A DNA stretch of 64,000 nt from Erythrobacter insulae (lineage in GTDB: Bacteria > Pseudomonadota > Alphaproteobacteria > Sphingomonadales > Sphingomonadaceae), in contig NZ_VHJK01000001.1 of assembly GCF_007004095.1 (NCBI RefSeq), positions 2,608,501 through 2,672,500 of the forward strand. The letters run 5' to 3'. Both the position numbers and the translations under genes were made by a program. Below the pieces are notes generated by a model, which made no database searches, was not told the origin of the DNA, and worked only from the letters and a program-made list of their open reading frames with translations. Below are positions 1 through 8,464 of the stretch, in pieces (the first letter of the stretch is position 1; each line of letters starts with the position of its first letter).

Positions 1-423
1 GTGTTGGTATCAGGCGCGAAAATTGCGGGCATTCTGCTTGAACGGCATGGCTCGGTGATTGTCACGGGTATCGGGATCAATCTGTCTCATGCGCCCGATA
101 TTGCCGATCGAAAGACAACGTCGCTTGCTGATGAGAACTCTGAAATGGACGCAAATCCGGATCAGGCGATGTTGGATCTGGCAGCATGTTTTTCAGATGA
201 GCTTGCCATCTGGCGGGATGAGGGAACGCGGTCGCTGTTTGCGCGCTGGCAGGCGGCGGCACATCCTGTTGGAACGCAAATTAGTGTGCACGAAAGTGAT
301 GGCGCTATAGTAGCCGGAACCTTTGCCGGTTTGGCCGATGACGGAGGATTGCGGCTTTGCTTGGCGAATGGGGCCGTGCGCACTATTCATGCCGGCGATG
401 TCTCGTTGATCGCGGAAGGATAA
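1..423 (+). CDS. birA: Biotin--[acetyl-CoA-carboxylase] ligase, C-terminal part (5' end outside window)
   Basis: This is the 3' portion of a gene that enters the window from the left; the open frame runs through position 1, so its true start is not visible. The family activates biotin as biotinyl-AMP and attaches it to the carboxyl-carrier protein of acetyl-CoA carboxylase in the cytoplasm. The segment KIAGILLE matches the conserved lysine/KxxGILxE region of the catalytic core, and GIGINL matches the following conserved glycine/asparagine strand. The last 50 or so residues form the small C-terminal beta domain. It lies directly upstream of coaX with only three bases between stop and start, so the two cofactor genes are probably cotranscribed. 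Identity is fairly secure from the motifs and the birA-coaX linkage common in this group. Confidence 0.85.
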   Translation: MLVSGAKIAGILLERHGSVIVTGIGINLSHAPDIADRKTTSLADENSEMDANPDQAMLDLAACFSDELAIWRDEGTRSLFARWQAAAHPVGTQISVHESDGAIVAGTFAGLADDGGLRLCLANGAVRTIHAGDVSLIAEG

Positions 424-426
424 TAG

Positions 427-1215
427 ATGCTGCTCGCTGCCGATGTCGGTAATACAAATGTTGTTTTTGCGCTGTTTGAACCTGACGGGAAGGGAGGTTT
501 TGACACGCGCGCACGCTGGCGTATCGCGACCGATCCACGCCGGACCGGTGATGAATATGCGGTCTGGTTGCTGCAATTGCTCGGGATCGAAGGTGTCTCT
601 CGCGATGAGATAACGCAGATTATCTACGCATCGGTGGTGCCGCGCGCAGACCATAATCTTACCGTTCTTGCGCAGAAATATTTCGGCATAACGCCTTTAA
701 AAGCGGGCGAGGGTAAGGCGGCATGGCAGTTCGAGATCGATGTCGATCAGCCAAGCTCATTAGGCGCAGACAGGGCTCTCAACATTCTGGCCGCACATAA
801 GAAATATGGCGGCGATCTGATCGTTATAGATTTTGGCACAGCGACCAAATTCGAAACGGTTGATTATAATGGCACATACAAAGGCGGATCGATCGCACCC
901 GGGATCAATCTGTCCTTGGACGCATTGGTTGGCAAGACAGCAAAGCTGCCGCGCATCGCGATCCGCGCTCCTGACAGCAAAAGTGTGATCGGACGCAATA
1001 CAGAAGACCAGATGCTGATCGGTGTTTTTTGGGGCTATGTCGCCATGATGGAAGGCATTGTCGAACGCATGAAGTCGGAAATTGGGCGGCCGGCCAAGGT
1101 TGTCGCGACCGGCGGACTAGCCATATTGTTTAATGATGCGACTGACATATTCGATGAAGTCGATGCCGACCTGACGATTGAAGGTCTCGCAATCCTCGCC
1201 CAGCAATCTGCCTAA
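427..1215 (+). CDS. coaX: Type III pantothenate kinase
   Basis: Catalyses the first step of coenzyme A synthesis, phosphorylation of pantothenate by ATP, in the cytoplasm. The 262-residue length is normal for CoaX. The N-terminal [13 protein letters not shown] is the ASKHA-fold phosphate-binding motif with the catalytic aspartate. GADRALN (about residues 117-123) is the pantothenate-binding motif, [10 protein letters not shown] (about 136-145) the second phosphate loop, and GGSIAPGI (about 155-162) the third conserved block. The ATG at 427 follows the birA stop after three bases. The next gene begins about 30 bases after its stop, so it sits in a birA-coaX-RNase J run. Type III enzymes monomerise through this fold and are insensitive to CoA feedback (family knowledge). 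Confidence 0.95.
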   Translation: MLLAADVGNTNVVFALFEPDGKGGFDTRARWRIATDPRRTGDEYAVWLLQLLGIEGVSRDEITQIIYASVVPRADHNLTVLAQKYFGITPLKAGEGKAAWQFEIDVDQPSSLGADRALNILAAHKKYGGDLIVIDFGTATKFETVDYNGTYKGGSIAPGINLSLDALVGKTAKLPRIAIRAPDSKSVIGRNTEDQMLIGVFWGYVAMMEGIVERMKSEIGRPAKVVATGGLAILFNDATDIFDEVDADLTIEGLAILAQQSA

Positions 1216-1244
1216 GCGAGTTGAAACCCAAGAATAGAGATTAC

Positions 1245-2912
1245 GTGAAAAAGAACTACACCCCTGAAAATGAATTGCTTTTCCTTGCCCTCGGCGGATC
1301 GGGCGAGATTGGTATGAACGTCAATCTGTACGGCTGCGATGGAAAGTGGCTGATGGTTGATCTGGGCATGACCTTCTCCGGAAATGAATATCCGGGTGTC
1401 GATCTGGTTTTTGCCGACCTTGATTTTATCGAGGAGCGCACCCGCGATTTGCTGGGTATTGTTCTTACCCACGCGCACGAAGACCATATTGGCGCCGTGC
1501 CGTATTTTGCTGGCGAATTGGGCGTCCCGCTTTATGCAACGCCGTTTACTGCGGATCTGGTGGCGCGGAAGCTCGAAGAAGCGGGGCTGTTGGGCAAAGT
1601 TGAGCTCAACATCATCGAGGAAGACCATGGCCAGATCGATATCGGGCCGTTCTCGGTGACATACTTGCCGCTCGCGCACTCCATCGCCGAAGGAAACGCG
1701 CTGCTTATCGACACGCCTTACGGCAAGATTTTCCACACAGGCGACTGGAAACTGGATGAAGAGCCGATCATCGGTGAGCCAACCACCGAAGAGGAATTGC
1801 GCGCAATCGGCGATGAGGGTGTGCATGCGCTGGTGTGTGACAGCACCAACGTCTTCAATCCCAATCCTTCGGGGTCAGAGGGCGCGGTTCATCGTGCCCT
1901 GATGGACGAAGTGGCGACGCACGCTGGCAAACGTGTGCTGGTCACGACCTTTGCCAGCAATGTGGCCAGATTGCAGACGCTTGGCGAAGTCGCGCGTGAA
2001 ACAGGCCGTCAGGTCTGCGTCGCGGGCCGTTCGCTCGACCGGATTATCGAAGTTTCTCAGGATAACGGTTATCTTGAAGACTTCCCGCAAACGGTCGATT
2101 TTCGGACCGCTATGAGCCTGCCACGCGGTGAAGTGTTGATTATCGCCACAGGCGGGCAGGGTGAACCGCGCGCGGCATTGTCCCGTATTGCCGACAACAA
2201 TCATCAGATCGAATTGGTCAGCGGCGACGTGGTCCTGTTTTCATCTCGCCAGATACCCGGCAATGAGATCCCGATTGCCAAGATCCAAAACATGCTGGCG
2301 GCAAAAGGGGTCACGATGGTCACTGATCGCCAAAGCATGATCCATGTTTCTGGCCACCCCGGCCGCCCCGAACTCGAAGCGTTATACGAATGGTTGAAGC
2401 CAGAAGTGCTGGTGCCGGTTCACGGGGAAATCCGGCACATGCGTGAACAGGCAAAGGTCGGCAAAGCGGCGGGCATCCCGCACAATGTGGTCCAATCCAA
2501 TGGCGATATTGTCCGTCTTGCTCCGGGTGAACCCGGACGCATTGCTCAGGTGCGTAATGGGCGGCTTGTGCTGGACGGTGACATTATTGCGCCCGCAGAC
2601 GGCGAGGCAATAACGATGCGCCGCCGGATTTCTCATGAAGGCGTGATGGTGGTTGTCCTGATGCGAGGGGAGCGCCCTGCGATCGAAGCGATCGGCCTGC
2701 CTCTTGATGAGGATATGCCTGAATTTATCGAAGAAACGCAGGATGATATTCTGAAAGCGATCGGAAAACTCAAAGGCAAAGATTCACTGGATCCTGTCGC
2801 CGTCCACGAGGCTGCGCGGGTTAGCGCGAGACGCGCGGCAAGGCGCTGGGCAGGCAAAAGCCCGCAGGTACGCGTAATCATGCCGGGCCGAGTACAGGAG
2901 AAATCGCGCTAA
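1245..2912 (+). CDS. rnj: Ribonuclease J
   Basis: A metallo-beta-lactamase/beta-CASP ribonuclease with endonuclease and 5'-to-3' exonuclease activity in RNA maturation and decay. The two-zinc motif HAHEDH lies at residues 76-81, and LPLAHSI and FHTGDWK supply later ligands. The beta-CASP part contains FASNVARLQ, and VSGHPGRPELEAL precedes the C-terminal region. I chose the GTG at 1245 because AGAGA lies five or so bases upstream and the resulting 555 residues match the usual RNase J length. A TTG at 1221 in the same frame would add eight residues but has its purine-rich sequence directly against the codon. The stop overlaps the start of the next gene (TAATG), indicating coupling. Confidence 0.94.
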   Translation: MKKNYTPENELLFLALGGSGEIGMNVNLYGCDGKWLMVDLGMTFSGNEYPGVDLVFADLDFIEERTRDLLGIVLTHAHEDHIGAVPYFAGELGVPLYATPFTADLVARKLEEAGLLGKVELNIIEEDHGQIDIGPFSVTYLPLAHSIAEGNALLIDTPYGKIFHTGDWKLDEEPIIGEPTTEEELRAIGDEGVHALVCDSTNVFNPNPSGSEGAVHRALMDEVATHAGKRVLVTTFASNVARLQTLGEVARETGRQVCVAGRSLDRIIEVSQDNGYLEDFPQTVDFRTAMSLPRGEVLIIATGGQGEPRAALSRIADNNHQIELVSGDVVLFSSRQIPGNEIPIAKIQNMLAAKGVTMVTDRQSMIHVSGHPGRPELEALYEWLKPEVLVPVHGEIRHMREQAKVGKAAGIPHNVVQSNGDIVRLAPGEPGRIAQVRNGRLVLDGDIIAPADGEAITMRRRISHEGVMVVVLMRGERPAIEAIGLPLDEDMPEFIEETQDDILKAIGKLKGKDSLDPVAVHEAARVSARRAARRWAGKSPQVRVIMPGRVQEKSR

Positions 2913-3196
2913 TGGCTTGGACATCCATCCTTGCGATCTATTTTCTGGTTTGGGTGATGACCGCTTTCATCATGCTTCCATTTGGTGTGCGCACTGCTGA
3001 GGAAAGCGGTGAAGATGTCGTACCCGGTCAGGCTGAAAGCGCTCCGGCAAATTTCCAGCCGAGAAAGCTGATCATGCGCGCGACGATTATCGCGATTGTC
3101 CTGACCACGCTTTATGTGCTCAATTTCGAGTATGGCTGGATTGGTATCGAGGTTTTCGACATTCTGCCCAAACCGCCGACTTTGGAAAGCCCCTAA
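2912..3196 (+). CDS. DUF1467 family small membrane protein
   Basis: A 94-residue protein with two predicted membrane helices (about residues 4-24 and 53-73) joined by an acidic loop, and a short tail. The pattern, with MLPFGVRTAEE just after the first helix, is typical of the DUF1467 family of alphaproteobacteria, whose function is not known. Its ATG overlaps the RNase J stop by one base, so it is very likely translated as the last gene of the birA-coaX-rnj unit. It faces the convergent coiled-coil gene 14 bases further on. No catalytic residues are evident. Confidence 0.85.
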   Translation: MAWTSILAIYFLVWVMTAFIMLPFGVRTAEESGEDVVPGQAESAPANFQPRKLIMRATIIAIVLTTLYVLNFEYGWIGIEVFDILPKPPTLESP

Positions 3197-3203
3197 GCCG
3201 CGC

Positions 3204-3215
3204 GTTAGCGCTAAC
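3204..3215. repeat. Perfect 12-base palindrome between convergent genes
   Basis: GTTAGCGCTAAC is a perfect palindrome in the 14-base gap between two converging genes and overlaps the last codon of the minus-strand gene. It is flanked by CCGC and GCGG, which could extend the pairing with small interruptions. It may act as a weak bidirectional terminator, but there is no loop or T-run, so this is only a possibility. Confidence 0.4.
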
Positions 3216-5760
3216 TGCGGAACCGCTCGATCGATTGGGCTAGCACGACATAAAGCTTACCCATATCCGAACCCAAAACGGTCACGCCCAGAGCATTACC
3301 GTCGCGGGTGGAAAGCATTGATCGCAGCATCTTCTCGAAATCATGGATATAGCGGGTGACGTTCGATTTGAACGCATCGTCGCGTTGATACAGATCGGCG
3401 ATTTCGCGCGCTTCACTGTTATCGACAAGCCTTACGGCCCGGCGGGTAAAGATGCCCCTGTCGCCTTTAAGATAGGCATCCCATGCCGTATCGGAAACTT
3501 CCTCAGTCAAAGCGGACGAAATATCAATCGCGCTGGAATTGAGGCTGTCTGTGATCAACGACATCCGACGGGCAAAATCGTTATTGATCCGCTCTTCCGC
3601 TTTTTCCTGAGCATCAGCAATTCGCTGTTCAAGATTGCCGGTAAGCTCATTGACCTTCACCAGTTGGTCACGCAGCTGGACAGTCGCTTCACGTCCCACA
3701 CCCGAAGCGTGGGCAGCGGCCTGTTCCAGCTTGCCGATTGTCTCTGCGCTATGGCTGCGCAATGATCGTTCGAGCGCTTCGACCGCATCTTTACCAATGT
3801 CATTTGCCAGAGCGGTGACTTTCTCACGCGCGCCTTCGTCCAATGCAGCAAACGTGGCTTCTGTCGCTGTTTCCAATTGCTCCAGAGCCTCGCGCAGGCC
3901 TTGCTGTGTTTCCCCGGCAAAGGTTTCGCCTTGCTCGGTAATGTCGGACAGCGCACCTTTCAGAGTGGTAAGTTTGGCCAGCGTCTCTTCGGATTGTTTA
4001 TCCAATTTGGCTTGCAACAGCTCGATCGCGCTATCGGTTTCAGTGACACTTTCCTGTGTCTTGATCAGTTGATTGCCCAATTCGCTGCCATGTTGACCTG
4101 TGCGGAACATCACCCCGCTTAGGGCGGTTGCGCGGGTTTCAAGACCGCCCAATTCTTCGACGGCAACTTTAATCGCGTCAGGCAAATCTTCCCGGCTATG
4201 TTTCGCGCCAGACTGAATGATCTCAAGCAGCCGGATGCTTTTGTCCGTCAGGCTGTTCAGCTGAGCATCTGTTTCTAACAAAGCCTCGCGTTTTGCCTGG
4301 ATTTTTGCGTCCAGCTCATCAAGCCCACCGGTCAATTGATCTCTGGTGGTTTCGCCTTGTTCTGAAACCCGCCCGATCAGCGCATTAAGCTGTTCAAGCT
4401 GCGCTGTGATGGATTGGCTGTGCTCGACCAGCTTCTCTGTCTCGGCTGTTTGCGCTTCACGGCGCTCGGCGATCGCCTCGTCAAGATCGGCAAGTCGCTG
4501 TCCGAGAATCTCCGTCGCCTGCGCTTCGCGTGTTTCAAAACCGGCCTGGCGACGCTCCATCTCTTCGAGGAATCTGGCATCGCGCTGTGCCAGATTTTCT
4601 TCAAAGCGATTGGCCTCTGCCTGCAATTCCTTGATCCGCTCCTGCGCCGCCAAAAGTGCTTTTTGATCCAGCGTGTCGAGAGATTCGACCATCTTGGTAA
4701 CTTCATCGTGCATTCGTTCCTTGGACACCTGCAATTGCCCCATCGCCTCGGTTTCGGCGTCTCGCAGGGTCAACGAGATCGCTTTCGTTTCGCTCTGAAG
4801 CAGCGCGATCCGATCATTCAGGGCACGGATAGCGACCTCTTCTGCTTCACCAATCTCATTCCGATATGCACCGGCCTGTGTTTGGAGCGATGTAAAGCGG
4901 TTGCCGACCAGAGCCTCAATCTTGCCCAGTTGTTCGGCAAATCCATCGAGTGTTTGCGTGACGCGGCTTCCGAGAGACGCAACCTGGGTCTCGCTTGCTG
5001 TGCCGAATTGATTGAGCCGTTCAAAACCAGACACCAGCTTTTCCAGCTGGGCGTGAGCCGTACGGCCAGCATTGCCAACCTGATTTGATACATCGCGGGC
5101 TGAATTGGCCACCACAGGCAGATCATCACGCAGTCGGGTCATATTATCGAGTGCGGTTTCACTGGCGCTCCCGATGCGATCGACCTGCTTGCCGTTCGTT
5201 TTGATCAATTGTTGCAGTTCAGATGCATGGGCGGAAAGTTTCTCACTCGCAATTCGGCCTAGTGAATCAAGTTCGCGCGATTGGGCACCCAAAAACTCGC
5301 GTGCGAGGCTGAGTTCGCGGTTCACAACATTGAGCCGCTTTTCAAGCTGGGCGCTTTCATGGCTCAGCATGGTCGCGGTATCGGCAAATCGCCGCGCTTC
5401 GGCGCGGGAATTGCGCATACCAATCATCCACGCAACCGCGACCAGCAACACCGGCACAGACCAATCGATGATCAAACGCGTCCATTGTGAAGGCGAGGCG
5501 CTGGCAATGGTCACAAATTCAGACCGCATTGCCCACCCATAAAGCGCGGTCCACGCCAAAATGGTTGCGATGGCAAGGGCAGGCCAGACCCAGGCGAAAT
5601 TGCGCGGGCTCTCGGCGTAATCACCGCCTTCTACGGTGACTTCCTCGTAATCGGCCTCAACCTCTAAACCCTCCGCCGGTTCGACGGTGTCAGCGGTCTT
5701 GGTCGCTTCATCATCAGTATCTGAACCGATGGCGCGGATTATGGTGTTGCCTTTGCTCAT
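3211..5760 (-). CDS. Two-TM membrane-anchored long coiled-coil protein, TipN-like
   Basis: An 849-residue protein: an acidic N-terminal stretch of about 50 residues, two membrane helices (about 55-76 and 96-115), then about 600 residues of almost unbroken heptad-like sequence rich in Glu, Gln, Leu and Ala. It ends in a compact segment of about 120 residues containing DTAWDAYLKGDRGIFTRRAV. This layout and length match TipN, the Caulobacter birth-scar/polarity protein. That assignment is from architecture, not a search. I used the ATG at 5760 (MSKGNT); an upstream in-frame ATG at 5808 would add 16 arginine-rich residues that look untranslated. It is divergent from the Hpt-like gene with 69 bases between starts. 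It could instead be another membrane-anchored coiled-coil scaffold. Confidence 0.75.
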   Translation of the reverse strand: MSKGNTIIRAIGSDTDDEATKTADTVEPAEGLEVEADYEEVTVEGGDYAESPRNFAWVWPALAIATILAWTALYGWAMRSEFVTIASASPSQWTRLIIDWSVPVLLVAVAWMIGMRNSRAEARRFADTATMLSHESAQLEKRLNVVNRELSLAREFLGAQSRELDSLGRIASEKLSAHASELQQLIKTNGKQVDRIGSASETALDNMTRLRDDLPVVANSARDVSNQVGNAGRTAHAQLEKLVSGFERLNQFGTASETQVASLGSRVTQTLDGFAEQLGKIEALVGNRFTSLQTQAGAYRNEIGEAEEVAIRALNDRIALLQSETKAISLTLRDAETEAMGQLQVSKERMHDEVTKMVESLDTLDQKALLAAQERIKELQAEANRFEENLAQRDARFLEEMERRQAGFETREAQATEILGQRLADLDEAIAERREAQTAETEKLVEHSQSITAQLEQLNALIGRVSEQGETTRDQLTGGLDELDAKIQAKREALLETDAQLNSLTDKSIRLLEIIQSGAKHSREDLPDAIKVAVEELGGLETRATALSGVMFRTGQHGSELGNQLIKTQESVTETDSAIELLQAKLDKQSEETLAKLTTLKGALSDITEQGETFAGETQQGLREALEQLETATEATFAALDEGAREKVTALANDIGKDAVEALERSLRSHSAETIGKLEQAAAHASGVGREATVQLRDQLVKVNELTGNLEQRIADAQEKAEERINNDFARRMSLITDSLNSSAIDISSALTEEVSDTAWDAYLKGDRGIFTRRAVRLVDNSEAREIADLYQRDDAFKSNVTRYIHDFEKMLRSMLSTRDGNALGVTVLGSDMGKLYVVLAQSIERFRS

Positions 5761-5829
5761 TAAGCATAGATACCACAGCCTGCGCCGTGATAAACCCCGC
5801 ATTAACACCTTCGCGTTTATTGACGCAGG

Positions 5830-6129
5830 ATGGCTTATGAAAGCGGAGCATTAGATGCGACTTTGGCGGCGGCGGCGGGTGATGATCCGGCGTTGATGCA
5901 CGAGCTGCGCGATGCATTTGTCGAAAGCGCCGCAAAGCAGCTGGACCTGCTAAAGCGTTCGCGCTGCGATGGGAATTGGAACGTCGCTGGGATGAGGCTT
6001 AAAGGGCTCGCTGCCAGCTTCCATTCGGAAGAGCTGTTGATCGCCGCTGAAAACGCATTGTCATCTGCGCCGGGCGAACCGGCGGCGATCCGCGATATCG
6101 AAGCCATCCTGAGCCGGTTTAAGGCCTGA
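5830..6129 (+). CDS. Hpt-domain-like protein lacking the phospho-accepting histidine
   Basis: A 99-residue helical protein made almost entirely of one Hpt (histidine phosphotransfer) fold. Residues 8-30 resemble the opening helix (AAAGDDPALMHELRDAF). Residues 55-68 (MRLKGLAASFHSEE) align with the canonical HxLKGxxxxxG block. The position normally holding the phosphorylated histidine is Met55; the nearest histidine, His65, is ten residues downstream. It therefore should not relay phosphate in the usual way, and could bind a response regulator or kinase as a pseudo-Hpt. The ATG at 5830 gives the full fold; no strong ribosome site is seen. It is divergent from the TipN-like gene and precedes three genes ending in a kinase-like protein that also lacks its histidine. 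Confidence 0.8.
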   Translation: MAYESGALDATLAAAAGDDPALMHELRDAFVESAAKQLDLLKRSRCDGNWNVAGMRLKGLAASFHSEELLIAAENALSSAPGEPAAIRDIEAILSRFKA

Positions 6130-6246
6130 CACTCGGCGCAATCTGCGCGCGTTTGCTCTCAAAACCGGTTGTATCCCGCATAACCCGCTTGAAGGCGGTG
6201 CGACTACACGCCTAGCAGATAGCAATCTGGTAAAAGGATTGCGCCT

Positions 6247-7467
6247 GTGAACACCGCTTTATTGTCGGCTCGGAAACGCACCGTAAGCGGAGAACTTCGC
6301 GCGGACCTTTCCCTGTGCGGTCGCAGCGTGTTGTGGTGGCAATCGCGAATAATGCGGCGCTTGGGGTGCCAGCGCATAATCTGCCTTTGTGATACGCCGA
6401 CCCAGCCCATTCTGGAACTCCAACGAGAGATCGAGGCCGAAGGCGGTGAATTTCACGCCGTACGCTCGACCCTCCAACTGGTTGCGCTGCTGCGTTCGGA
6501 AGACCGGTTGTTCATGCTTCAAGATGGGCTGATTATCGGTGGTGAGACTGCGCAAAACCTCGTCATACAGGATGACAAGGTGCAGAGCGCTGTTTTCACT
6601 TTTGACCCCAGATCGGAGCTATCGGCTGCCGCTCCCGAAGATTTTGAAAGGATCGATGCCGATCGGGCATGGTCAGGTCTGGCGATTATGCGCGCGGCCA
6701 ATGCCCAAAAGCTTGCAGATTTTCCGCCCGACGGAGACGCGATTTCATTGCTTTTGCGGATTGCCCTTCAATCGCGTTCCGGCACCGTGCCGGTCGTACT
6801 CGATGGAGGTGGCGGCGAAAACTGGGTTCTTGCGCGCGATGAAAATGACTTGGCGAAGCTCGAAAAACTCCTGCTTGACCGTGCTGCCGCTAAAGCAAAT
6901 TGGGCGGCGCCTTTTACAGCACTGTCCGCGATTGCGACGCGTTCATTCGCTCATCTCAGTTGGGGCCGGGAGCCAGTACCAAGCGCGATAATCGCAGTGA
7001 TCACAATGGCGCTAGCGATTATTGTGATTTGGCAGAACTATGCCGCCGCCGGTCTGGCAATCGCGGCCATAGGTGCCTTTATGGCATCTTTCAGTGCCGC
7101 ATCCGGCAGGCTAAAATCCGCTTTGTACGGCGAAGGGGAATTGGAATTTTTTCCTCAAAAAATCAATATAATGGTGGATGTTCTTGCCATAGTTTCGCTA
7201 GTTTTTGTATTGGGATTGTCGAACTTTTCGGATGCGGCAATACCAGTAATAGTAATCGGCCTATTGCAGCTCGCGGCAAGAGATGCATCAGCACGAGCCG
7301 CCCCATTTTGGAACGACCGCGCGTTGCATCTTGCGGCTTTCGCCATTTGTACCGTCTATGGCGGTTTAAGCGGAGCCTTGATCATTCTGGGCCTAGCAGC
7401 GCTTGCGCAATGTCTCTGGCTGCCCAATTTAACCAAGGACAACGCTGGCATTAAAGGAGCCTTGTAA
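6247..7467 (+). CDS. Membrane protein of unknown function with nucleotidyltransferase-like N-terminal half
   Basis: 406 residues with a soluble N-terminal half (about 1-240) and a C-terminal half carrying about five or six hydrophobic helices (about 245-265, 268-288, 312-332, 335-350, 362-395). The start RRLGCQRIICLCDTPTQPIL followed by a second alternating strand/helix unit is faintly like a nucleotidyltransferase (GT-A) fold, but the metal-binding signature is not clear and I make no enzymatic claim. The C-terminal part lacks the CDP-alcohol phosphotransferase motif that follows such domains in inositol-phosphate synthases. GTG at 6247 has AAGGA eight bases upstream. Stop and next start are ten bases apart, so it is cotranscribed with the following two genes. 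Not recognised. Confidence 0.75.
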   Translation: MNTALLSARKRTVSGELRADLSLCGRSVLWWQSRIMRRLGCQRIICLCDTPTQPILELQREIEAEGGEFHAVRSTLQLVALLRSEDRLFMLQDGLIIGGETAQNLVIQDDKVQSAVFTFDPRSELSAAAPEDFERIDADRAWSGLAIMRAANAQKLADFPPDGDAISLLLRIALQSRSGTVPVVLDGGGGENWVLARDENDLAKLEKLLLDRAAAKANWAAPFTALSAIATRSFAHLSWGREPVPSAIIAVITMALAIIVIWQNYAAAGLAIAAIGAFMASFSAASGRLKSALYGEGELEFFPQKINIMVDVLAIVSLVFVLGLSNFSDAAIPVIVIGLLQLAARDASARAAPFWNDRALHLAAFAICTVYGGLSGALIILGLAALAQCLWLPNLTKDNAGIKGAL

Positions 7468-7477
7468 AGGCATTGTA

Positions 7478-8458
7478 ATGAGCAAGACGGCAACAGAGGG
7501 GAACAATCCCCACTCTGATAATCCGGTCGAAACTCCCGATGTCGAGTTAATCCTGAAGGATGAACTGACACGCGGTGATCGGGCGCTGCGCGGCGTGCCT
7601 CCGGTGCTTACCCATATGCTTTCGAGCTCGCGCTATACTCTGGTCACAGATGCGATTGTTGCTCGTTTACGGGGAATGATTGCGTCCCTTGCTGCGCAAT
7701 TGATCGCCGCCAGAGATGGCACGAGCAAGCCTTCGTCCGACGCAGCAGCGCTGGATTATCTGTCTGAAAATTTGACCGCTGACAGCGTCGTTCTCAGCTA
7801 TTGTTATGCGCTCGCGATGGAGGGGCACCTTTCTGAGCGGCTTGAGCAGCGCGCATCCATTGATCCCATTCTGAGCCCGTTGCTTCAGGAATTGATTGCA
7901 TCGCAGGAGCCCGCAACCGCCGAACTGGCGATGACCACGCTGGCGGCGCAATCGCGCTTCATTCAAAGCCAGCGCAGGATGGAATTGCCTTTATCAGAGC
8001 TGCCAGCTGAATTGTTTCACGCAGTGCTGAAACGGTTTGAAAGAACAGGCAAAGGCGACCCGCAAATCGAACCCTTGACCGGGCCTGCGATCAGAAAGCT
8101 GAAAGATAGCTATGACGAGGGTGCAAGCCGTGTCGGCCTTTTGGCGCGTCTCATTTCATCGATGAAGGGCGGCGCAATTGCCGCGCTGGAATTGGAGCAT
8201 GCAGGTCTCGCTCTGTTTGCAAGCGCGATGTCGACATTTTCCAAGCAGCCGCGCGAGCTGGCCGTCCTTGCCTGTCATGAGGGGCAGGCGGCACGCCTTA
8301 CCCTAAGTTTGCGGGCGGCGAATGTATCGATTGAGGGAATTGAGCGACAATTCCTGCTGTTGGAACCTTCAGAGCGGCTGCCGCGTGATATTGAAGCGAT
8401 AACAGCCAGAAGGGCTGCGGCGATCCTCAAACAAACACAAACGCCGAACGAGAGCTAG
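7478..8458 (+). CDS. Uncharacterised alpha-helical protein between membrane protein and kinase-like gene
   Basis: 326 residues, predicted nearly all helical and without signal peptide or membrane segments, so probably cytoplasmic. It has an acidic, low-complexity first 25 residues and then repeated amphipathic helices (for example LSPLLQELIASQEPATAELA and RELAVLACHEGQAARLTLSL), reminiscent of the alpha-helical DUF2336-type proteins found in alphaproteobacteria. The match is by texture only. It lies ten bases after the membrane protein and six bases before the histidine-kinase-like gene, so these three are one transcription unit. That setting suggests a partner or regulator of the kinase-like protein, which is inference. 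No catalytic motif seen. Confidence 0.75.
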   Translation: MSKTATEGNNPHSDNPVETPDVELILKDELTRGDRALRGVPPVLTHMLSSSRYTLVTDAIVARLRGMIASLAAQLIAARDGTSKPSSDAAALDYLSENLTADSVVLSYCYALAMEGHLSERLEQRASIDPILSPLLQELIASQEPATAELAMTTLAAQSRFIQSQRRMELPLSELPAELFHAVLKRFERTGKGDPQIEPLTGPAIRKLKDSYDEGASRVGLLARLISSMKGGAIAALELEHAGLALFASAMSTFSKQPRELAVLACHEGQAARLTLSLRAANVSIEGIERQFLLLEPSERLPRDIEAITARRAAAILKQTQTPNES

Positions 8459-8464
8459 ATACCG

